Origin: Klebsiella michiganensis | GTDB lineage: Bacteria; Pseudomonadota; Gammaproteobacteria; Enterobacterales; Enterobacteriaceae | Assembly (NCBI RefSeq): GCF_002925905.1 | Contig: NZ_PRDB01000009.1 | Span: 202,856 to 266,855 of the forward strand | DNA: 64,000 bases | Direction: 5' to 3' | Shown here: positions 18,826 through 34,719 of the stretch, piece after piece | Numbering within the stretch: position 1 is the stretch's first letter | How the letters are laid out: each line of letters starts with the position of its first letter | Notes under the pieces: model-generated | Told to the model about the DNA's origin: nothing | Database searches by the model: none | What the model saw: only the letters and a program-made list of their open reading frames with translations | Made by a program: the position numbers and the translations under genes

Positions 18826-19836
18826 ATGAGTGCGTTAAATAAAAAGAGTTTTCTCACCTATTTGAAAGAAGGTGGGATTTACGTGGTTCTTTTAGTATTG
18901 CTGGCCATTATTATTTTCCAGGATCCGACTTTCTTAAGTTTGCTGAACTTAAGTAATATTCTGACCCAGTCTTCGGTGCGTATTATTATCGCTCTCGGCG
19001 TGGCCGGACTTATTGTCACCCAGGGAACCGACCTTTCAGCCGGACGCCAGGTCGGCCTGGCGGCGGTTATCGCCGCCACGATGCTGCAGGCGGTGGACAA
19101 TGCCAATAAGGTGTTCCCGGAGATGGCCACGATGCCGATCCCGCTGGTTATCCTGCTGGTGTGTGCGATCGGCGCGGTCATTGGTCTTATCAACGGTATT
19201 ATCATCGCTTACCTGAACGTGACGCCGTTTATCACCACCCTCGGCACGATGATCATCGTTTACGGTATCAACTCCCTGTATTACGACTTTGTTGGCGCGT
19301 CGCCGATTTCCGGCTTCGATAGCCACTTCTCGCAGTTTGCCCAGGGGTTTATCGCGCTGGGCTCATTCCGCCTGTCGTATATCACCTTCTATGCGCTGAT
19401 TGCCGTGTTCTTCGTATGGATCCTGTGGAACAAGACCCGCTTTGGTAAAAACATTTTTGCTATCGGCGGTAACCCGGAAGCGGCGAAGGTCTCCGGCGTC
19501 AACGTCGCCCTGAACCTGCTGATGATTTATGCGCTCTCCGGCGTGTTCTACGCGTTCGGCGGGCTGCTGGAAGCCGGACGTATCGGTTCGGCGACCAACA
19601 ACCTTGGCTTTATGTATGAACTGGATGCGATTGCCGCCTGCGTGGTCGGCGGCGTATCGTTCAGCGGCGGCGTCGGTACCGTATTTGGCGTGGTGACCGG
19701 GGTGATAATCTTCACCGTCATCAACTACGGTCTGACCTATATCGGCGTGAACCCGTACTGGCAGTACATTATCAAAGGGGCGATTATCATCTTCGCCGTG
19801 GCGCTGGATTCGCTGAAGTATGCGCGGAAGAAGTAA
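18826..19836 (+). CDS. mglC: Galactose/methyl-galactoside ABC importer, permease
   Basis: Inner-membrane channel of the Mgl importer, working as a dimer with MglA. 336 residues, E. coli length, with 8-10 membrane segments. The cytoplasmic coupling loop FAIGGNPEAAKVSGVNV is typical of the RbsC/MglC family. Starts 15 bp after mglA with AGGGGCTCCTC ahead of the ATG. Confidence 0.97.
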   Translation: MSALNKKSFLTYLKEGGIYVVLLVLLAIIIFQDPTFLSLLNLSNILTQSSVRIIIALGVAGLIVTQGTDLSAGRQVGLAAVIAATMLQAVDNANKVFPEMATMPIPLVILLVCAIGAVIGLINGIIIAYLNVTPFITTLGTMIIVYGINSLYYDFVGASPISGFDSHFSQFAQGFIALGSFRLSYITFYALIAVFFVWILWNKTRFGKNIFAIGGNPEAAKVSGVNVALNLLMIYALSGVFYAFGGLLEAGRIGSATNNLGFMYELDAIAACVVGGVSFSGGVGTVFGVVTGVIIFTVINYGLTYIGVNPYWQYIIKGAIIIFAVALDSLKYARKK

Positions 19837-19849
19837 CGATTAGTGAATG

Positions 19850-19881
19850 AAGGCAGGCGTCAGTTCAGGCGTCTGCCTTTT
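19850..19881 (+). terminator. Terminator of mglBAC
   Basis: AAGGCAG (19850-19856) pairs with CTGCCTT (19873-19879), followed by a short U-run, 13 bases after the mglC stop. Confidence 0.75.
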
Positions 19882-20027
19882 GCATTTTCTGGATGATAAT
19901 TTGCCGCCTTCCTGCCACTCGAATTATTCAGGGTATCTATCCTCAGTATCCCGATACTCACTCGCGTAATCAGAAAAGTATTCCCGCTCGATAAGACGCC
20001 AGTTATCACGCTCACTTTATGGAGGCT

Positions 20028-20775
<748 letters not shown>

Positions 20776-20841
20776 TCAGGCTACTTTACCCGTCGGGCAA
20801 GCGCAAGAAACCGTCGTTTAATTGCGGGGATTTTCAACAGC

Positions 20842-20859
20842 GCGGGCCGTTTGGCCCGC
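20842..20859 (-). terminator. Hairpin 3' of cdd
   Basis: GCGGGCC-GTTT-GGCCCGC, a 7-bp GC stem just after the cdd stop. There is no strong U-run, so terminator function is plausible only. Confidence 0.5.
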
Positions 20860-20868
20860 AGAATGTGA

Positions 20869-21753
20869 CTAACCTAACAGTACGCGATCGATATTATGGC
20901 AGCCCAGCGCCTTCAGCGTCGCCGCGGTGGCGTCCCACTGGATAAGCGCCGCATCGGCCTTCTCGGCCAGGATCGCGCGCTGGATATCCGGGTAATCGTA
21001 TCCGTTGAGGCTCAGCAGATTCAGCGCACCCTGCAGCGGGGGCAGCGTCGGGTTAAAGGCGGCGTTTTCGGCATAGCTACCGGTGAAAAGGGTACCGTCT
21101 TTCAGCTCCAGCGCAACGCCGGATGGTGAGTTGCTGTAAGGCATATGGCAACGGTTGGCCGCCTGAATCGCCGCCTGAGCCAGCGCGTCGCCGCTGAGCG
21201 GGAAGCCGTGGTCCTGCTCATCCATCAGCAGGGTTTTTATGTCCAGATCTTTCGGGCCGAAAGCGTCCGGCAAATAGTGCTGCAGCGAATGCGCTTCGCG
21301 CCCGGGGAGGTGGATGCGCAGCGACAGGCCGCTGTTCAATTCGTTCATAAACTGACGACAGTGGCCGCAGGGGGTGTAGTTCACGGTAATCGCCCGCAGG
21401 GATTTTTCGCCGCGCAGCCAGGCGTGGCTGATGGCGCTTTGTTCGGCGTGCACGGTTTGCTGCATGGTGGCGCCGAGAAATTCCATATTGCCGCCGAAGT
21501 ACCAGGTACCGCTGATGCCGCGGGCAATCGCGCCGACGTTAAAATGCGACAGATCGGCCCGCGCGCAGGCCGCCGCCAGCGGCAGCAAAGCAAAGGCCAG
21601 CGCGTCTTCATCCAGCCCCGTCGCGCTTTGCAGCGCTGCCACCTGGTCTGCATTCAGCAGGGCCGGGAAATGCGGGTCGGCCAGCATCGGGGCGATGGCC
21701 GCTTGCAGGTCCGCCGCCAGTTGGGGAAGAACAGCTTGAAAACGTGGGTGCAT
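20869..21753 (-). CDS. cdd: Cytidine deaminase
   Basis: Deaminates cytidine and deoxycytidine to uridine and deoxyuridine in pyrimidine salvage. 294 residues, the E. coli length. The active-site VHAEQSAI and zinc cysteines of PCGHCRQF are present, and a second degenerate deaminase domain occupies the C-terminal half as in the dimeric enterobacterial enzyme. Upstream CRP sites predict CRP/CytR control. Confidence 0.97.
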   Translation of the reverse strand: MHPRFQAVLPQLAADLQAAIAPMLADPHFPALLNADQVAALQSATGLDEDALAFALLPLAAACARADLSHFNVGAIARGISGTWYFGGNMEFLGATMQQTVHAEQSAISHAWLRGEKSLRAITVNYTPCGHCRQFMNELNSGLSLRIHLPGREAHSLQHYLPDAFGPKDLDIKTLLMDEQDHGFPLSGDALAQAAIQAANRCHMPYSNSPSGVALELKDGTLFTGSYAENAAFNPTLPPLQGALNLLSLNGYDYPDIQRAILAEKADAALIQWDATAATLKALGCHNIDRVLLG

Positions 21754-21785
21754 GGCGTTGCCTCATAACAATGTAATGGAAATCT

Positions 21786-21828
21786 AGTGTACGGGTGGTT
21801 ACAACCTGTATATGTGATAAACATCTCA
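21786..21828 (-). promoter_or_regulatory. cdd promoter with proximal CRP site
   Basis: On the minus strand, -10 TACACT lies at 21791-21786. The CRP core TGTGA-TAAACA-TCTCA (21813-21828) is centred about 41 bp before the predicted start near 21779, a class II activator position. Confidence 0.75.
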
Positions 21829-21860
21829 TTGTCATTGCAACGAATCTGTGTTGCATTTAA

Positions 21861-21880
21861 AAATGTGATTCAAATCACAT

Positions 21881-21882
<2 letters not shown>
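21861..21882 (-). promoter_or_regulatory. Distal CRP site of cdd
   Basis: A 22-bp site with perfect AAATGTGAT/ATCACATTT arms (19 of 22 positions of the ideal CRP site) is centred 51 bp from the proximal site. This paired layout is the CRP-CytR-CRP nucleoprotein architecture known for cdd and deo promoters. The site overlaps the last two bases of yohK. Confidence 0.85.
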
Positions 21883-23007
<1,125 letters not shown>

Positions 23008-23020
23008 TTAAAGCCAAAAA

Positions 23021-23036
23021 TGTGCTACCGATCACA
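23021..23036 (-). promoter_or_regulatory. Candidate CRP site upstream of yohJ
   Basis: TGTGC-TACCGA-TCACA, 9 of 10 core positions, 50 bp before the yohJ start and downstream of the mhbR stop. It suggests catabolite control of yohJK. Confidence 0.6.
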
Positions 23037-23092
23037 TCATGAATTCTGCGCATACCTGCGATAGAGACCGTGAACACCGGACCGGGCGGCGG

Positions 23093-24010
23093 TCAGAGTG
23101 AAGATTGCAGGGACAAGCAATGGAGAAATCGGCTCAGCGCCAGCGACGGCGCTTCACTTTTTCGCCAGAACACCCCAACGCTACCTTTTTGTTCAATGCG
23201 CGGCAAATTAAGAATCGCCAGCTGGCGCTGGGCCGCGTAGCGCTGCGCCAGGCGCAGTGAGAGAATCGAGACCATATCGCTGCTCTGCAGCAGATTGCTG
23301 GTGACGTTCATCGAGGCGGACTCAATGGTGTTTTCCGGCAGCATCACGCCGTTATCCACCAGCGCGTTGTCGATGCTCAGGCGAATTGGCGTGCCGGTGG
23401 GCCAGACGATCCAGCGCCACGGAGAGAGGTCGGCCCAGCTTAATCGCGATTTCTGGGCCAGCGGGTGATCGGGGCGGGCGACAAAACAGACCGGTTCGGT
23501 GTAGAGCACCCGGTAGCTCAGCGGCAGCTCCAGCGCCCGCCCGCCGACGCGCCCGACGACGACATCCACCACCCCGGCGAGCAGGTCGTTAAGCAGCGGC
23601 GTCATCACTTTCTCTTCGATATTCAGGTGCAGGGTCGGCATCTCTTTCAGCAGTTCGAGGATCGCCTGTGAGACGCAGTCGGTCGCCACCGGCGAACAGC
23701 CGATCATCAGGCTGCCCACCTGTCCGCCCTGTTTAAAACGCTCGATTTCATACTGCGAACGCGACATATCGTTAATCAGCCGCTGGGCGTGCTGAAGCAG
23801 CAGCTTTCCGCCTTCGGTCGGGCGCAGACCTTTGCTGTGGCGTTCGAACAAAACCATGCCGACTTCGTCTTCAAACTGGCTGAGCCATTTGGAGAGCGCG
23901 GGCTGAGTAATGTTCATCATTTTCGCCACCTGCGTGAGATTGCCTTGCTCCCCCAGCGCCACCAGCATCTGTAAATGGTGCAGCTTCAGTTTCTGCGTCC
24001 AGTCTGCCAT
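23093..24010 (-). CDS. mhbR: LysR-type activator of 3-hydroxybenzoate catabolism
   Basis: 305 residues from MADWTQKLKLHHLQM, with GGAGG nine bases upstream; a 45-codon in-frame extension would cover the intergenic operator and is rejected. HTH at about 20-40 (NLTQVAKMMNITQPALSKWLSQFE), effector-binding domain from about 95. Divergent from mhbT, the arrangement of MhbR in K. pneumoniae M5a1, where it activates mhbTDHIM with 3-hydroxybenzoate as inducer. Confidence 0.92.
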   Translation of the reverse strand: MADWTQKLKLHHLQMLVALGEQGNLTQVAKMMNITQPALSKWLSQFEDEVGMVLFERHSKGLRPTEGGKLLLQHAQRLINDMSRSQYEIERFKQGGQVGSLMIGCSPVATDCVSQAILELLKEMPTLHLNIEEKVMTPLLNDLLAGVVDVVVGRVGGRALELPLSYRVLYTEPVCFVARPDHPLAQKSRLSWADLSPWRWIVWPTGTPIRLSIDNALVDNGVMLPENTIESASMNVTSNLLQSSDMVSILSLRLAQRYAAQRQLAILNLPRIEQKGSVGVFWRKSEAPSLALSRFLHCLSLQSSL

Positions 24011-24015
24011 CAGCG

Positions 24016-24031
24016 ATAACCTCCAGGTTAT
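24016..24031. promoter_or_regulatory. MhbR operator dyad
   Basis: ATAACCTCCAGGTTAT is a perfect 7-2-7 inverted repeat in the mhbR-mhbT gap. I recall the same dyad reported as the high-affinity MhbR site in M5a1. It lies 5 bases before the mhbR ATG and contains its Shine-Dalgarno sequence, so binding would also affect mhbR itself. Confidence 0.85.
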
Positions 24032-24136
24032 GTCTATGCCCGAAATACCATTGTACATTTCATTGCCAGAGTTACAAACTCGCAACATAAAAGAAATAAA
24101 TACAACATCTACCCCTACCTGCTCTGAGGCATAATC

Positions 24137-25495
24137 ATGACTCAACGACTTGAACTACAAAAACTACTCAACGCTGCGCCGGTCGGCGCCCGGCAGTGGC
24201 GCGTGATTATCTGCTGTTTCCTGGTGGTGATGCTTGATGGCTTCGATACCGCCGCGATTGGTTTTATTGCGCCGGATATCCGCAGCCACTGGCAATTAAC
24301 CGCCGGTGACCTCGCGCCGCTATTTGGCGCAGGCTTGCTGGGCCTGACCGCCGGGGCGCTGCTCTGCGGTCCGCTCTCCGACCGCTTTGGCCGCAAACGG
24401 GTGATTGAGTTCTGCGTCGCGCTGTTCGGCCTGTTCAGCCTGCTTTCCGCGTTTGCCCCCGATCTACAGATGCTGGTGTTCCTGCGTTTTCTGACCGGCC
24501 TCGGCCTCGGCGGCGCGATGCCTAATACCATTACCATGACCTCGGAATATCTGCCCGCCCGGCGGCGCGGGGCGCTGGTGACCCTGATGTTTTGTGGATT
24601 CACCCTCGGCTCGGCCTTCGGCGGCGTGGTCAGCGCGCAGCTGGTCCCGCTGATTGGCTGGCACGGTATTCTGGTACTGGGCGGCGTTTTGCCGCTGCTG
24701 CTGGCGGTGGCGCTGATACCGCTGCTTCCCGAATCTCCGCGCTGGCAGATCCGTCGCCAGCTCCTGCAGGCGGTGATTGCCAAAAACGTTAGTGCCATAA
24801 CCGGCGAACGCTATACCGATACCCATTTCTGGCTTGATGAGCCTGCCGCAGGGGCGAAGAGCAGCATCAGCCAGCTGTTCACCGGTCGCCAGCTGGCCAT
24901 CACCTTAATGCTATGGGTGGTGTTCTTTATGAGCCTGCTGATTATCTATCTGCTCTCCAGCTGGATGCCGACGCTGCTTAACCACCGCGGGATTGATTTA
25001 CAGCACGCTTCGTGGGTCACCGCCGCCTTCCAGATTGGCGGCACCTTTGGCGCGCTGCTGCTCGGTGTGCTGATGGATCGCTACAACCCGTATCGGGTGC
25101 TGGCGCTGAGCTACGGCCTGGGGGCGGTCTGTATCGTCATGATTGGCCTGAGCGAGAACGGCCTGTGGCTGATGGCGCTGGCGATTTTCGGCACCGGGAT
25201 TGGCATCAGCGGCTCGCAGGTGGGGCTGAATGCGCTAACCGCTACGCTGTATCCCACCCAAAGCCGCGCGACCGGGGTGAGCTGGTCAAACGCGGTCGGC
25301 CGCTGCGGCGCCATCGTCGGCTCGCTCTCCGGCGGCGTGATGATGGCGATGAATTTCTCTTTTGACACCCTGTTTTTTGTTATCGCAGTACCGGCCGTCG
25401 TTAGCGCCGTGATGCTTGTCCTGCTGACGCTTGCCGTCCGCAACCCAACATCTGTACCTGCCGCGTTGCCTTCTGCTGGCATCGTGAATAAATAA
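24137..25495 (+). CDS. mhbT: 3-hydroxybenzoate transporter, MFS aromatic acid:H+ symporter
   Basis: 452-residue major facilitator with 12 helices, AAHS family. The family motif [15 protein letters not shown] is in helix 1 and the MFS loop [11 protein letters not shown] follows helix 2. It imports 3-hydroxybenzoate for the downstream enzymes. First gene of mhbTDHIM, divergent from mhbR; mhbD starts 11 bp later. Confidence 0.93.
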   Translation: MTQRLELQKLLNAAPVGARQWRVIICCFLVVMLDGFDTAAIGFIAPDIRSHWQLTAGDLAPLFGAGLLGLTAGALLCGPLSDRFGRKRVIEFCVALFGLFSLLSAFAPDLQMLVFLRFLTGLGLGGAMPNTITMTSEYLPARRRGALVTLMFCGFTLGSAFGGVVSAQLVPLIGWHGILVLGGVLPLLLAVALIPLLPESPRWQIRRQLLQAVIAKNVSAITGERYTDTHFWLDEPAAGAKSSISQLFTGRQLAITLMLWVVFFMSLLIIYLLSSWMPTLLNHRGIDLQHASWVTAAFQIGGTFGALLLGVLMDRYNPYRVLALSYGLGAVCIVMIGLSENGLWLMALAIFGTGIGISGSQVGLNALTATLYPTQSRATGVSWSNAVGRCGAIVGSLSGGVMMAMNFSFDTLFFVIAVPAVVSAVMLVLLTLAVRNPTSVPAALPSAGIVNK

Positions 25496-25506
25496 GGAGA
25501 ACGCTC

Positions 25507-26544
25507 ATGACTCAATCTTCAATGGAAATCAATAAAGACCGTCAGCAGTACTATCAGCATATTTCCGGACAAAACCTGACGCCGCTTTGGGAATCCCTGC
25601 ACCACCTGGTGCCGAAAACGCCGAATGCCACCTGCGCCCCGGCCTACTGGAATTATCAGGAGATTCGCCCGCTGCTGATGAAAAGCGGCGAGCTGATTGG
25701 CGCGAAAGAGGCGATACGCCGCGTGCTGGTGCTGGAGAACCCGGCGCTGCGCGGACAGTCATCGATTACCTCCTCGCTGTACGCCGGATTACAGCTGATT
25801 ATGCCCGGCGAAGTGGCGCCGAGCCACCGTCATAACCAGTCGGCGCTGCGCTTTGTGGTTGAAGGTGAAGGGGCATTTACCGCCGTCGATGGCGAACGCA
25901 CCGCCATGCGCGCCGGTGACTTTATTCTGACGCCGCAGTGGCGCTGGCACGATCACGGCAACCCCGGCAATGAGCCGGTGGTCTGGCTCGACGGTCTCGA
26001 CCTGCCGCTGGTGAACTATCTGGGCTGCGCTTTTGCTGAGGATTACCCGGAAGATCAGCAGCCGGTGACCCGCAAAGAGGGAGACTACCTGCCGCGCTAC
26101 GCCGCCAATATGCTGCCGCTGCGCCATCAGGTCGGTAACTCTTCGCCCATCTTTAACTATCGCTACGACCGCAGCCGCGAAGCGCTGCACGACCTGACGC
26201 GTATGGGCGATGCCGACGAGTGGGACGGCTATAAAATGCGCTACGTTAACCCGGTTACCGGCGGCTATCCGATGCCGTCGATGGGCGCCTTCCTGCAGCT
26301 GTTACCGAAAGGGTTTACCTCACGCGCGGCGAAAACCACCGACAGCACTATCTATCACGTGGTGGAAGGTAGCGGCCAGGTCACCATTGGCGAACAGACC
26401 TTCGCCTTCCAGGCAAAAGATATCTTCGTGGTGCCGACCTGGCACGCCGTCTCTTTTAACTCTGCCGAAGATACCGTGTTATTCAGCTTTTCGGACCGTC
26501 CCGTGCAGGAAGCGCTCGGCCTGTTCCGCGAAGCGCGTTATTAA
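25507..26544 (+). CDS. mhbD: Gentisate 1,2-dioxygenase
   Basis: Fe(II) ring-cleaving dioxygenase, gentisate plus O2 to maleylpyruvate. 345 residues, bicupin. The first cupin holds the metal motif [18 protein letters not shown] and the partner His in WRWHDHGN; the second cupin ([15 protein letters not shown]) is less metal-like, as in other gentisate dioxygenases. AAGGAG precedes the ATG. Confidence 0.95.
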   Translation: MTQSSMEINKDRQQYYQHISGQNLTPLWESLHHLVPKTPNATCAPAYWNYQEIRPLLMKSGELIGAKEAIRRVLVLENPALRGQSSITSSLYAGLQLIMPGEVAPSHRHNQSALRFVVEGEGAFTAVDGERTAMRAGDFILTPQWRWHDHGNPGNEPVVWLDGLDLPLVNYLGCAFAEDYPEDQQPVTRKEGDYLPRYAANMLPLRHQVGNSSPIFNYRYDRSREALHDLTRMGDADEWDGYKMRYVNPVTGGYPMPSMGAFLQLLPKGFTSRAAKTTDSTIYHVVEGSGQVTIGEQTFAFQAKDIFVVPTWHAVSFNSAEDTVLFSFSDRPVQEALGLFREARY

Positions 26545-26567
26545 AAATGAAGAATAAGGAATCCATC

Positions 26568-27266
26568 ATGACTCAATACGTTTTTGCACCCCAGGCCCCG
26601 ATTAGCGTTCCGGTTGTCGGCAGCGATGAGCAGTTCCCGGTGCGCCGCGTTTACTGCGTGGGCCGCAACTACGCCGCTCACGCGCGTGAAATGGGCTTTG
26701 ACCCGGATCGCGAACCGCCGTTTTTCTTCTGTAAGCCAGCCGATGCGGTGGTGCCCGTCGCTGCGGGAGAGACGCTGGAGTTACCGTATCCGACGCAAAC
26801 CGACAACTATCACTACGAAATTGAACTGGTGGTGGCGATTGGCAAGCGGGGAAGCGATATCCCGCTGGAGCAGGCCCATGAGTATATCTGGGGCTATGCC
26901 ACGGGGCTGGATATGACCCGCCGCGATCGCCAGATGGAGATGCGCCAGATGGGCCGTCCGTGGGAGATTGGCAAAGCTTTTGACCTTTCCGCGCCGATTG
27001 CGCCGCTGCATAAAGCGGATACGGCGGACGTGAACCAGGCCGGAATTTGGCTGCAGGTAAACGGGGAAGATCATCAGCGCAGCGATATTCGTCACCTGAT
27101 CTGGTCGGTCAATGAAACCATCAGCTATCTTTCCGGCTTCTTTGAGCTGCAGCCCGGCGATCTGATTTTCACCGGCACGCCGGAAGGCGTCGGCGCGGTG
27201 GTGAAAGGCGATGTCATCACCGGCAACGTAGATGGACTGACGCCAATCGCCGTGCGCGTGGTGTGA
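26568..27266 (+). CDS. mhbH: Fumarylpyruvate hydrolase
   Basis: Fumarylacetoacetate-hydrolase family enzyme splitting fumarylpyruvate to fumarate and pyruvate. 232 residues from MTQYVF; AAGGA is well spaced from this ATG, whereas the in-frame ATG at 26547 has none. Family features: [15 protein letters not shown], metal-ligand region [23 protein letters not shown], and [12 protein letters not shown] near the C-terminus. Confidence 0.94.
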   Translation: MTQYVFAPQAPISVPVVGSDEQFPVRRVYCVGRNYAAHAREMGFDPDREPPFFFCKPADAVVPVAAGETLELPYPTQTDNYHYEIELVVAIGKRGSDIPLEQAHEYIWGYATGLDMTRRDRQMEMRQMGRPWEIGKAFDLSAPIAPLHKADTADVNQAGIWLQVNGEDHQRSDIRHLIWSVNETISYLSGFFELQPGDLIFTGTPEGVGAVVKGDVITGNVDGLTPIAVRVV

Positions 27267-27274
27267 GGTGAATG

Positions 27275-27919
27275 ATGAAGCTGTACAGTTTTTTCAATAG
27301 CTCAGCCTCCTACCGCGTGCGCATCGCGCTGGCGCTGAAAGGCATCGACTACCAGAGCGTGGGCGTCAATATCCGCATCGGTCAGCAGAACGCGCTGGAG
27401 TACCGGCGGCTGAATCCGGTTGGCCTGGTGCCAACGTTGATTACTGATGATGGTGAATCTCTCGGCCAGTCGCTGGCGATTGCCGACTGGCTGGATCGGC
27501 ACTATCCGCAACCGCTGCTGCTGCCCCAGGAGGACAGCGCGCGGATGCGGGTCCTGGAGATTGTTTACGCCATCGCCTGCGATATTCATCCAATAAACAA
27601 CATGCGCGTTTTACGCTACCTCAGCGACGAACTGAAGGTAAGCGAAGAGGAGAAAAAGCGCTGGTATGCGCACTGGATCCAGCAGGGATTCAGCGCCGTC
27701 GAGCAGCTATTGCGCCACGCGAAATCCGGCGCTTTTTGCGTGGGCGATGCGCCCACCCTGGCAGACTGCTGTCTGGTACCGCAGTGGGCCAACGCGCTGA
27801 GAATGGGCTGCGATCTCAGCCACTATCCGCGCTGCCAGGCGGTCTATGACGCCTGCACCCGGCTACCGGCGTTTATCGCCGCCGCGCCGGAAAACCAACA
27901 AGATAAGATCCCGGCTTAG
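27275..27919 (+). CDS. mhbI: Maleylpyruvate isomerase
   Basis: Zeta-class GST-like isomerase converting maleylpyruvate to fumarylpyruvate. 214 residues; N-terminal thioredoxin fold with SSASYRVRIALALKG (zeta-class SSxSxRVR motif, glutathione site), C-terminal helical domain with ADCCLVPQWANA. The start may be 27272 or 27275 (two adjacent ATGs); GAGG spacing favours the second. Probably glutathione-dependent, from the motif. Confidence 0.93.
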   Translation: MKLYSFFNSSASYRVRIALALKGIDYQSVGVNIRIGQQNALEYRRLNPVGLVPTLITDDGESLGQSLAIADWLDRHYPQPLLLPQEDSARMRVLEIVYAIACDIHPINNMRVLRYLSDELKVSEEEKKRWYAHWIQQGFSAVEQLLRHAKSGAFCVGDAPTLADCCLVPQWANALRMGCDLSHYPRCQAVYDACTRLPAFIAAAPENQQDKIPA

Positions 27920-27927
27920 GAGGCAAC

Positions 27928-29121
27928 ATGGCAAAAGTGATGCGAGCAATTATTGTCGGCGGTGGTATTGGCGGAGCGGCCACGGCGCTCTCTCTGGCGC
28001 GCCAGGGCATCAAAGTGATGCTGCTGGAAAAGGCGCATGAAATCGGCGAAATCGGCGCGGGGATCCAGCTTGGCCCAAATGCGTTCTCGGCGCTGGACAG
28101 CCTCGGCGTCGGCGAAGTCGCCCGCCAGCGGGCGGTATTTACCGACCATATCACCATGATGGATGCGGTAAGCGGCGAAGAGGTGGTGCATATTGAGACC
28201 GGACAGGCGTTCCGCGACCATTTTGGCGGGCCGTATGCGGTGATCCACCGGGTAGACATCCACGCCACCGTTTGGGAAGCGGCGCTGACCCATCCGGCCG
28301 TGGAGTATCGCACCTCGACCCAGGTGGTGGATATCCGCCAGACCACCGATGACGTGACGGTTTTCGATGACAAAGGCAACAGCTGGACGGCGGATATCCT
28401 GATCGGCTGCGACGGCGGTAAGTCGGTTGTACGCCAGAGCCTGCTGGGCGATTCGCCGCGGGTGACCGGCCATGTAGTCTATCGCGCGGTGGTCGACGCC
28501 GCCGATATGCCGGACGATTTGCGCATTAACGCGCCGGTGCTGTGGGCGGGTCCGCACTGCCACCTGGTGCATTATCCGCTGCGCGGCGGCAAGCAGTACA
28601 ATCTGGTGGTGACCTTCCACAGCCGGGAGAAAGAAGAGTGGGGCGTGCGCGACGGCAGTAAAGAAGAGGTGCTCTCCTACTTTAAAGGCATTCACCCGCG
28701 TCCCCGGCAGATGCTGGATAAGCCGACCTCCTGGCGGCGCTGGTCCACCGCCGACCGCGAGCCGGTAGAGAAATGGGGCAACGACCGCATCACGCTGGTT
28801 GGCGATGCCGCTCACCCGGTGGCGCAGTATATGGCCCAGGGGGCCTGTATGGCGCTGGAAGACGCGGTGACGCTGGGTAAAGCCCTGGCGCAGTGCGACG
28901 GCGACGGCGCCCGCGCTTTCGCGCTGTATGAGTCGGTACGTATTCCGCGTACCGCGCGGATCGTCTGGTCGACGCGTGAAATGGGGCGGGTCTATCACGC
29001 CGCCGGCGTTGAGCGCCAGGTACGCAACCTGCTGTGGAAAGGCAAGACCCAGAGCGAGTTTTATCGCGGCATCGAGTGGCTGTACGGCTGGAAAGAGGAT
29101 AACTGCCTGGAACCACGTTAA
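27928..29121 (+). CDS. mhbM: 3-hydroxybenzoate 6-monooxygenase
   Basis: FAD and NADH-dependent aromatic hydroxylase making gentisate from 3-hydroxybenzoate, the first catabolic step. 397 residues. FAD-binding GGGIGGAATALSLARQG at the N-terminus, the DG motif IGCDGGKSVVRQSL near 155, and the second FAD motif ITLVGDAAHPVAQYMAQG near 285. GGAGG lies just before the ATG. Last gene of the operon, followed by a REP and a strong terminator. Confidence 0.95.
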   Translation: MAKVMRAIIVGGGIGGAATALSLARQGIKVMLLEKAHEIGEIGAGIQLGPNAFSALDSLGVGEVARQRAVFTDHITMMDAVSGEEVVHIETGQAFRDHFGGPYAVIHRVDIHATVWEAALTHPAVEYRTSTQVVDIRQTTDDVTVFDDKGNSWTADILIGCDGGKSVVRQSLLGDSPRVTGHVVYRAVVDAADMPDDLRINAPVLWAGPHCHLVHYPLRGGKQYNLVVTFHSREKEEWGVRDGSKEEVLSYFKGIHPRPRQMLDKPTSWRRWSTADREPVEKWGNDRITLVGDAAHPVAQYMAQGACMALEDAVTLGKALAQCDGDGARAFALYESVRIPRTARIVWSTREMGRVYHAAGVERQVRNLLWKGKTQSEFYRGIEWLYGWKEDNCLEPR

Positions 29122-29162
29122 GCGGTTGTGCATTTCCCGGGGCGCAGACAGAGGTGACCTTG

Positions 29163-29193
29163 TAGCCCGGCTAAGCGCAGCGCAAGCCGGGAA
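29163..29193. repeat. REP element after mhbM
   Basis: GCCCGGCTAAGC...GCAAGCCGGG inverted-repeat unit, the same family as the REP copies near 37.0, 39.6, 44.5, 48.6, 53.0 and 59.2-60.8 kb. Confidence 0.85.
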
Positions 29194-29246
29194 GCAGCAG
29201 CGCCGCCGCCGGGAAAACCGATCTTGGCCCCTTTCAACCCGCATCC

Positions 29247-29275
29247 AGAGGCGCTAACATAGCGCCTCTTTTTTC
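29247..29275 (+). terminator. Terminator of mhbTDHIM
   Basis: Perfect 9-bp stem AGAGGCGCT/AGCGCCTCT (29247-29255 with 29261-29269), loop AACAT, U-run of six; 20 bases before dusC. Confidence 0.92.
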
Positions 29276-29294
29276 CGGGCAATGAAAAAACAAT

Positions 29295-30233
29295 ATGCGT
29301 GTATTACTGGCGCCGATGGAAGGCGTGCTCGATTCGCTGGTGCGCGAGCTGCTGACCGAAGTGAATGATTACGATCTCTGCATCACCGAATTCTTGCGCG
29401 TGGTGGATCAGCTCCTGCCGGTAAAATCGTTCTACAGATTGTGTCCGGAACTGCATAACAACAGCCTGACGCCGTCCGGCACCCGCGTGCGCGTACAGCT
29501 GCTCGGGCAGTATCCGCAGTGGCTGGCGGAAAACGCCGCTCGAGCGGTCGAACTCGGTTCCTGGGGCGTTGACCTTAACTGCGGCTGCCCGTCAAAACTG
29601 GTGAACGGCAGCGGCGGCGGGGCGACGCTGCTCAAAGATCCCGAGCTTATCTATCGCGGCGCCAAAGCGATGCGCGAGGCGGTTCCCGGCCATCTGCCGG
29701 TCACGGTAAAAGTTCGGCTTGGCTGGGACAGCGGCGAGCGGCGGTTTGAAATTGCCGATGCGGTCCAGCAGGCGGGCGCCAGCGAGCTGGTGGTTCACGG
29801 CCGCACCAAAGAGGATGGCTATAAAGCGGAGCGCATTGACTGGCAGGCTATCGGCGAAATCCGTCAGCGCCTGACTATCCCGGTGGTGGCCAACGGTGAA
29901 ATCTGGGACTGGCAAAGCGCCCAGGATTGCCTGGCCGCGACCGGCTGCGATGCGGTGATGATTGGCCGCGGCGCGCTGAACGTTCCAAACCTGAGCCGGG
30001 TGATAAAATATAACGAACCGCGTATGCCCTGGCCGCAGGTGGTCGAACTGCTGCAAAAATACACCCGTCTGGAAAAGCAGGGCGACACCGGCCTTTATCA
30101 CGTCGCGCGGATAAAACAGTGGCTGAGCTATTTGCGTAAAGAGTATCTGGAAGCGGCTGACCTGTTCAGCGCGGTACGCACCCTACAGGATTCAACCAGC
30201 ATAGCGCGCACGATTAACGACTGGCGTAGCTAA
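29295..30233 (+). CDS. dusC: tRNA-dihydrouridine(16) synthase
   Basis: FMN and NADPH-dependent enzyme reducing U16 of tRNA. 312 residues (E. coli about 315). TIM-barrel N-terminal domain starting [21 protein letters not shown], catalytic Cys in DLNCGCPSK (near residue 98), FMN-phosphate region [14 protein letters not shown]. In K-12 it borders yohJ directly; here the mhb operon separates them. Confidence 0.95.
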   Translation: MRVLLAPMEGVLDSLVRELLTEVNDYDLCITEFLRVVDQLLPVKSFYRLCPELHNNSLTPSGTRVRVQLLGQYPQWLAENAARAVELGSWGVDLNCGCPSKLVNGSGGGATLLKDPELIYRGAKAMREAVPGHLPVTVKVRLGWDSGERRFEIADAVQQAGASELVVHGRTKEDGYKAERIDWQAIGEIRQRLTIPVVANGEIWDWQSAQDCLAATGCDAVMIGRGALNVPNLSRVIKYNEPRMPWPQVVELLQKYTRLEKQGDTGLYHVARIKQWLSYLRKEYLEAADLFSAVRTLQDSTSIARTINDWRS

Positions 30234-30237
30234 ACTA

Positions 30238-31219
<982 letters not shown>

Positions 31220-31259
31220 GCGCCGATCGGGCCTGGCGCATAGCTCCCGCGCTACAACT

Positions 31260-31329
31260 GGATTGTTACTGCATTACGCAGGCAAAACCTGAGCGCAACG
31301 CCTACACGGCGTTGTTCTCGGGTTTTTTT
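31260..31329 (+). promoter_or_regulatory. Second RAT/terminator switch between bglG and bglF
   Basis: RAT at 31260-31292 (GGATTGTTACTGCATTACGC then AGGCAAAACC) overlaps a terminator whose outer stem AAACCTGAG/CTCGGGTTT encloses CAACGCC/GGCGTTG, then a seven-U run. It controls bglFB separately from bglG. Confidence 0.92.
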
Positions 31330-31348
31330 ATTTTTAATACTCAGTTAA

Positions 31349-33244
<1,896 letters not shown>

Positions 33245-33261
33245 TCACAGGAGAGAGATGA

Positions 33262-34656
<1,395 letters not shown>

Positions 34657-34688
34657 TGCCCTGAGCACGAAGCTAACATCAGCCTTAT

Positions 34689-34714
34689 GGCCCGGATAAC
34701 TTCCGGGCCTTTTT
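34689..34714 (+). terminator. Terminator of bgl operon
   Basis: GGCCCGG/CCGGGCC stem (34689-34695 with 34703-34709) plus a U-run, just before the convergent methyltransferase stop. Confidence 0.88.
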
Positions 34715-34719
34715 GCGTA

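Noticed and set aside
27916..29244. 442-codon open frame antisense to mhbM
   Set aside because: Shadow frame of a GC-rich gene; mhbM has FAD motifs and a good RBS.
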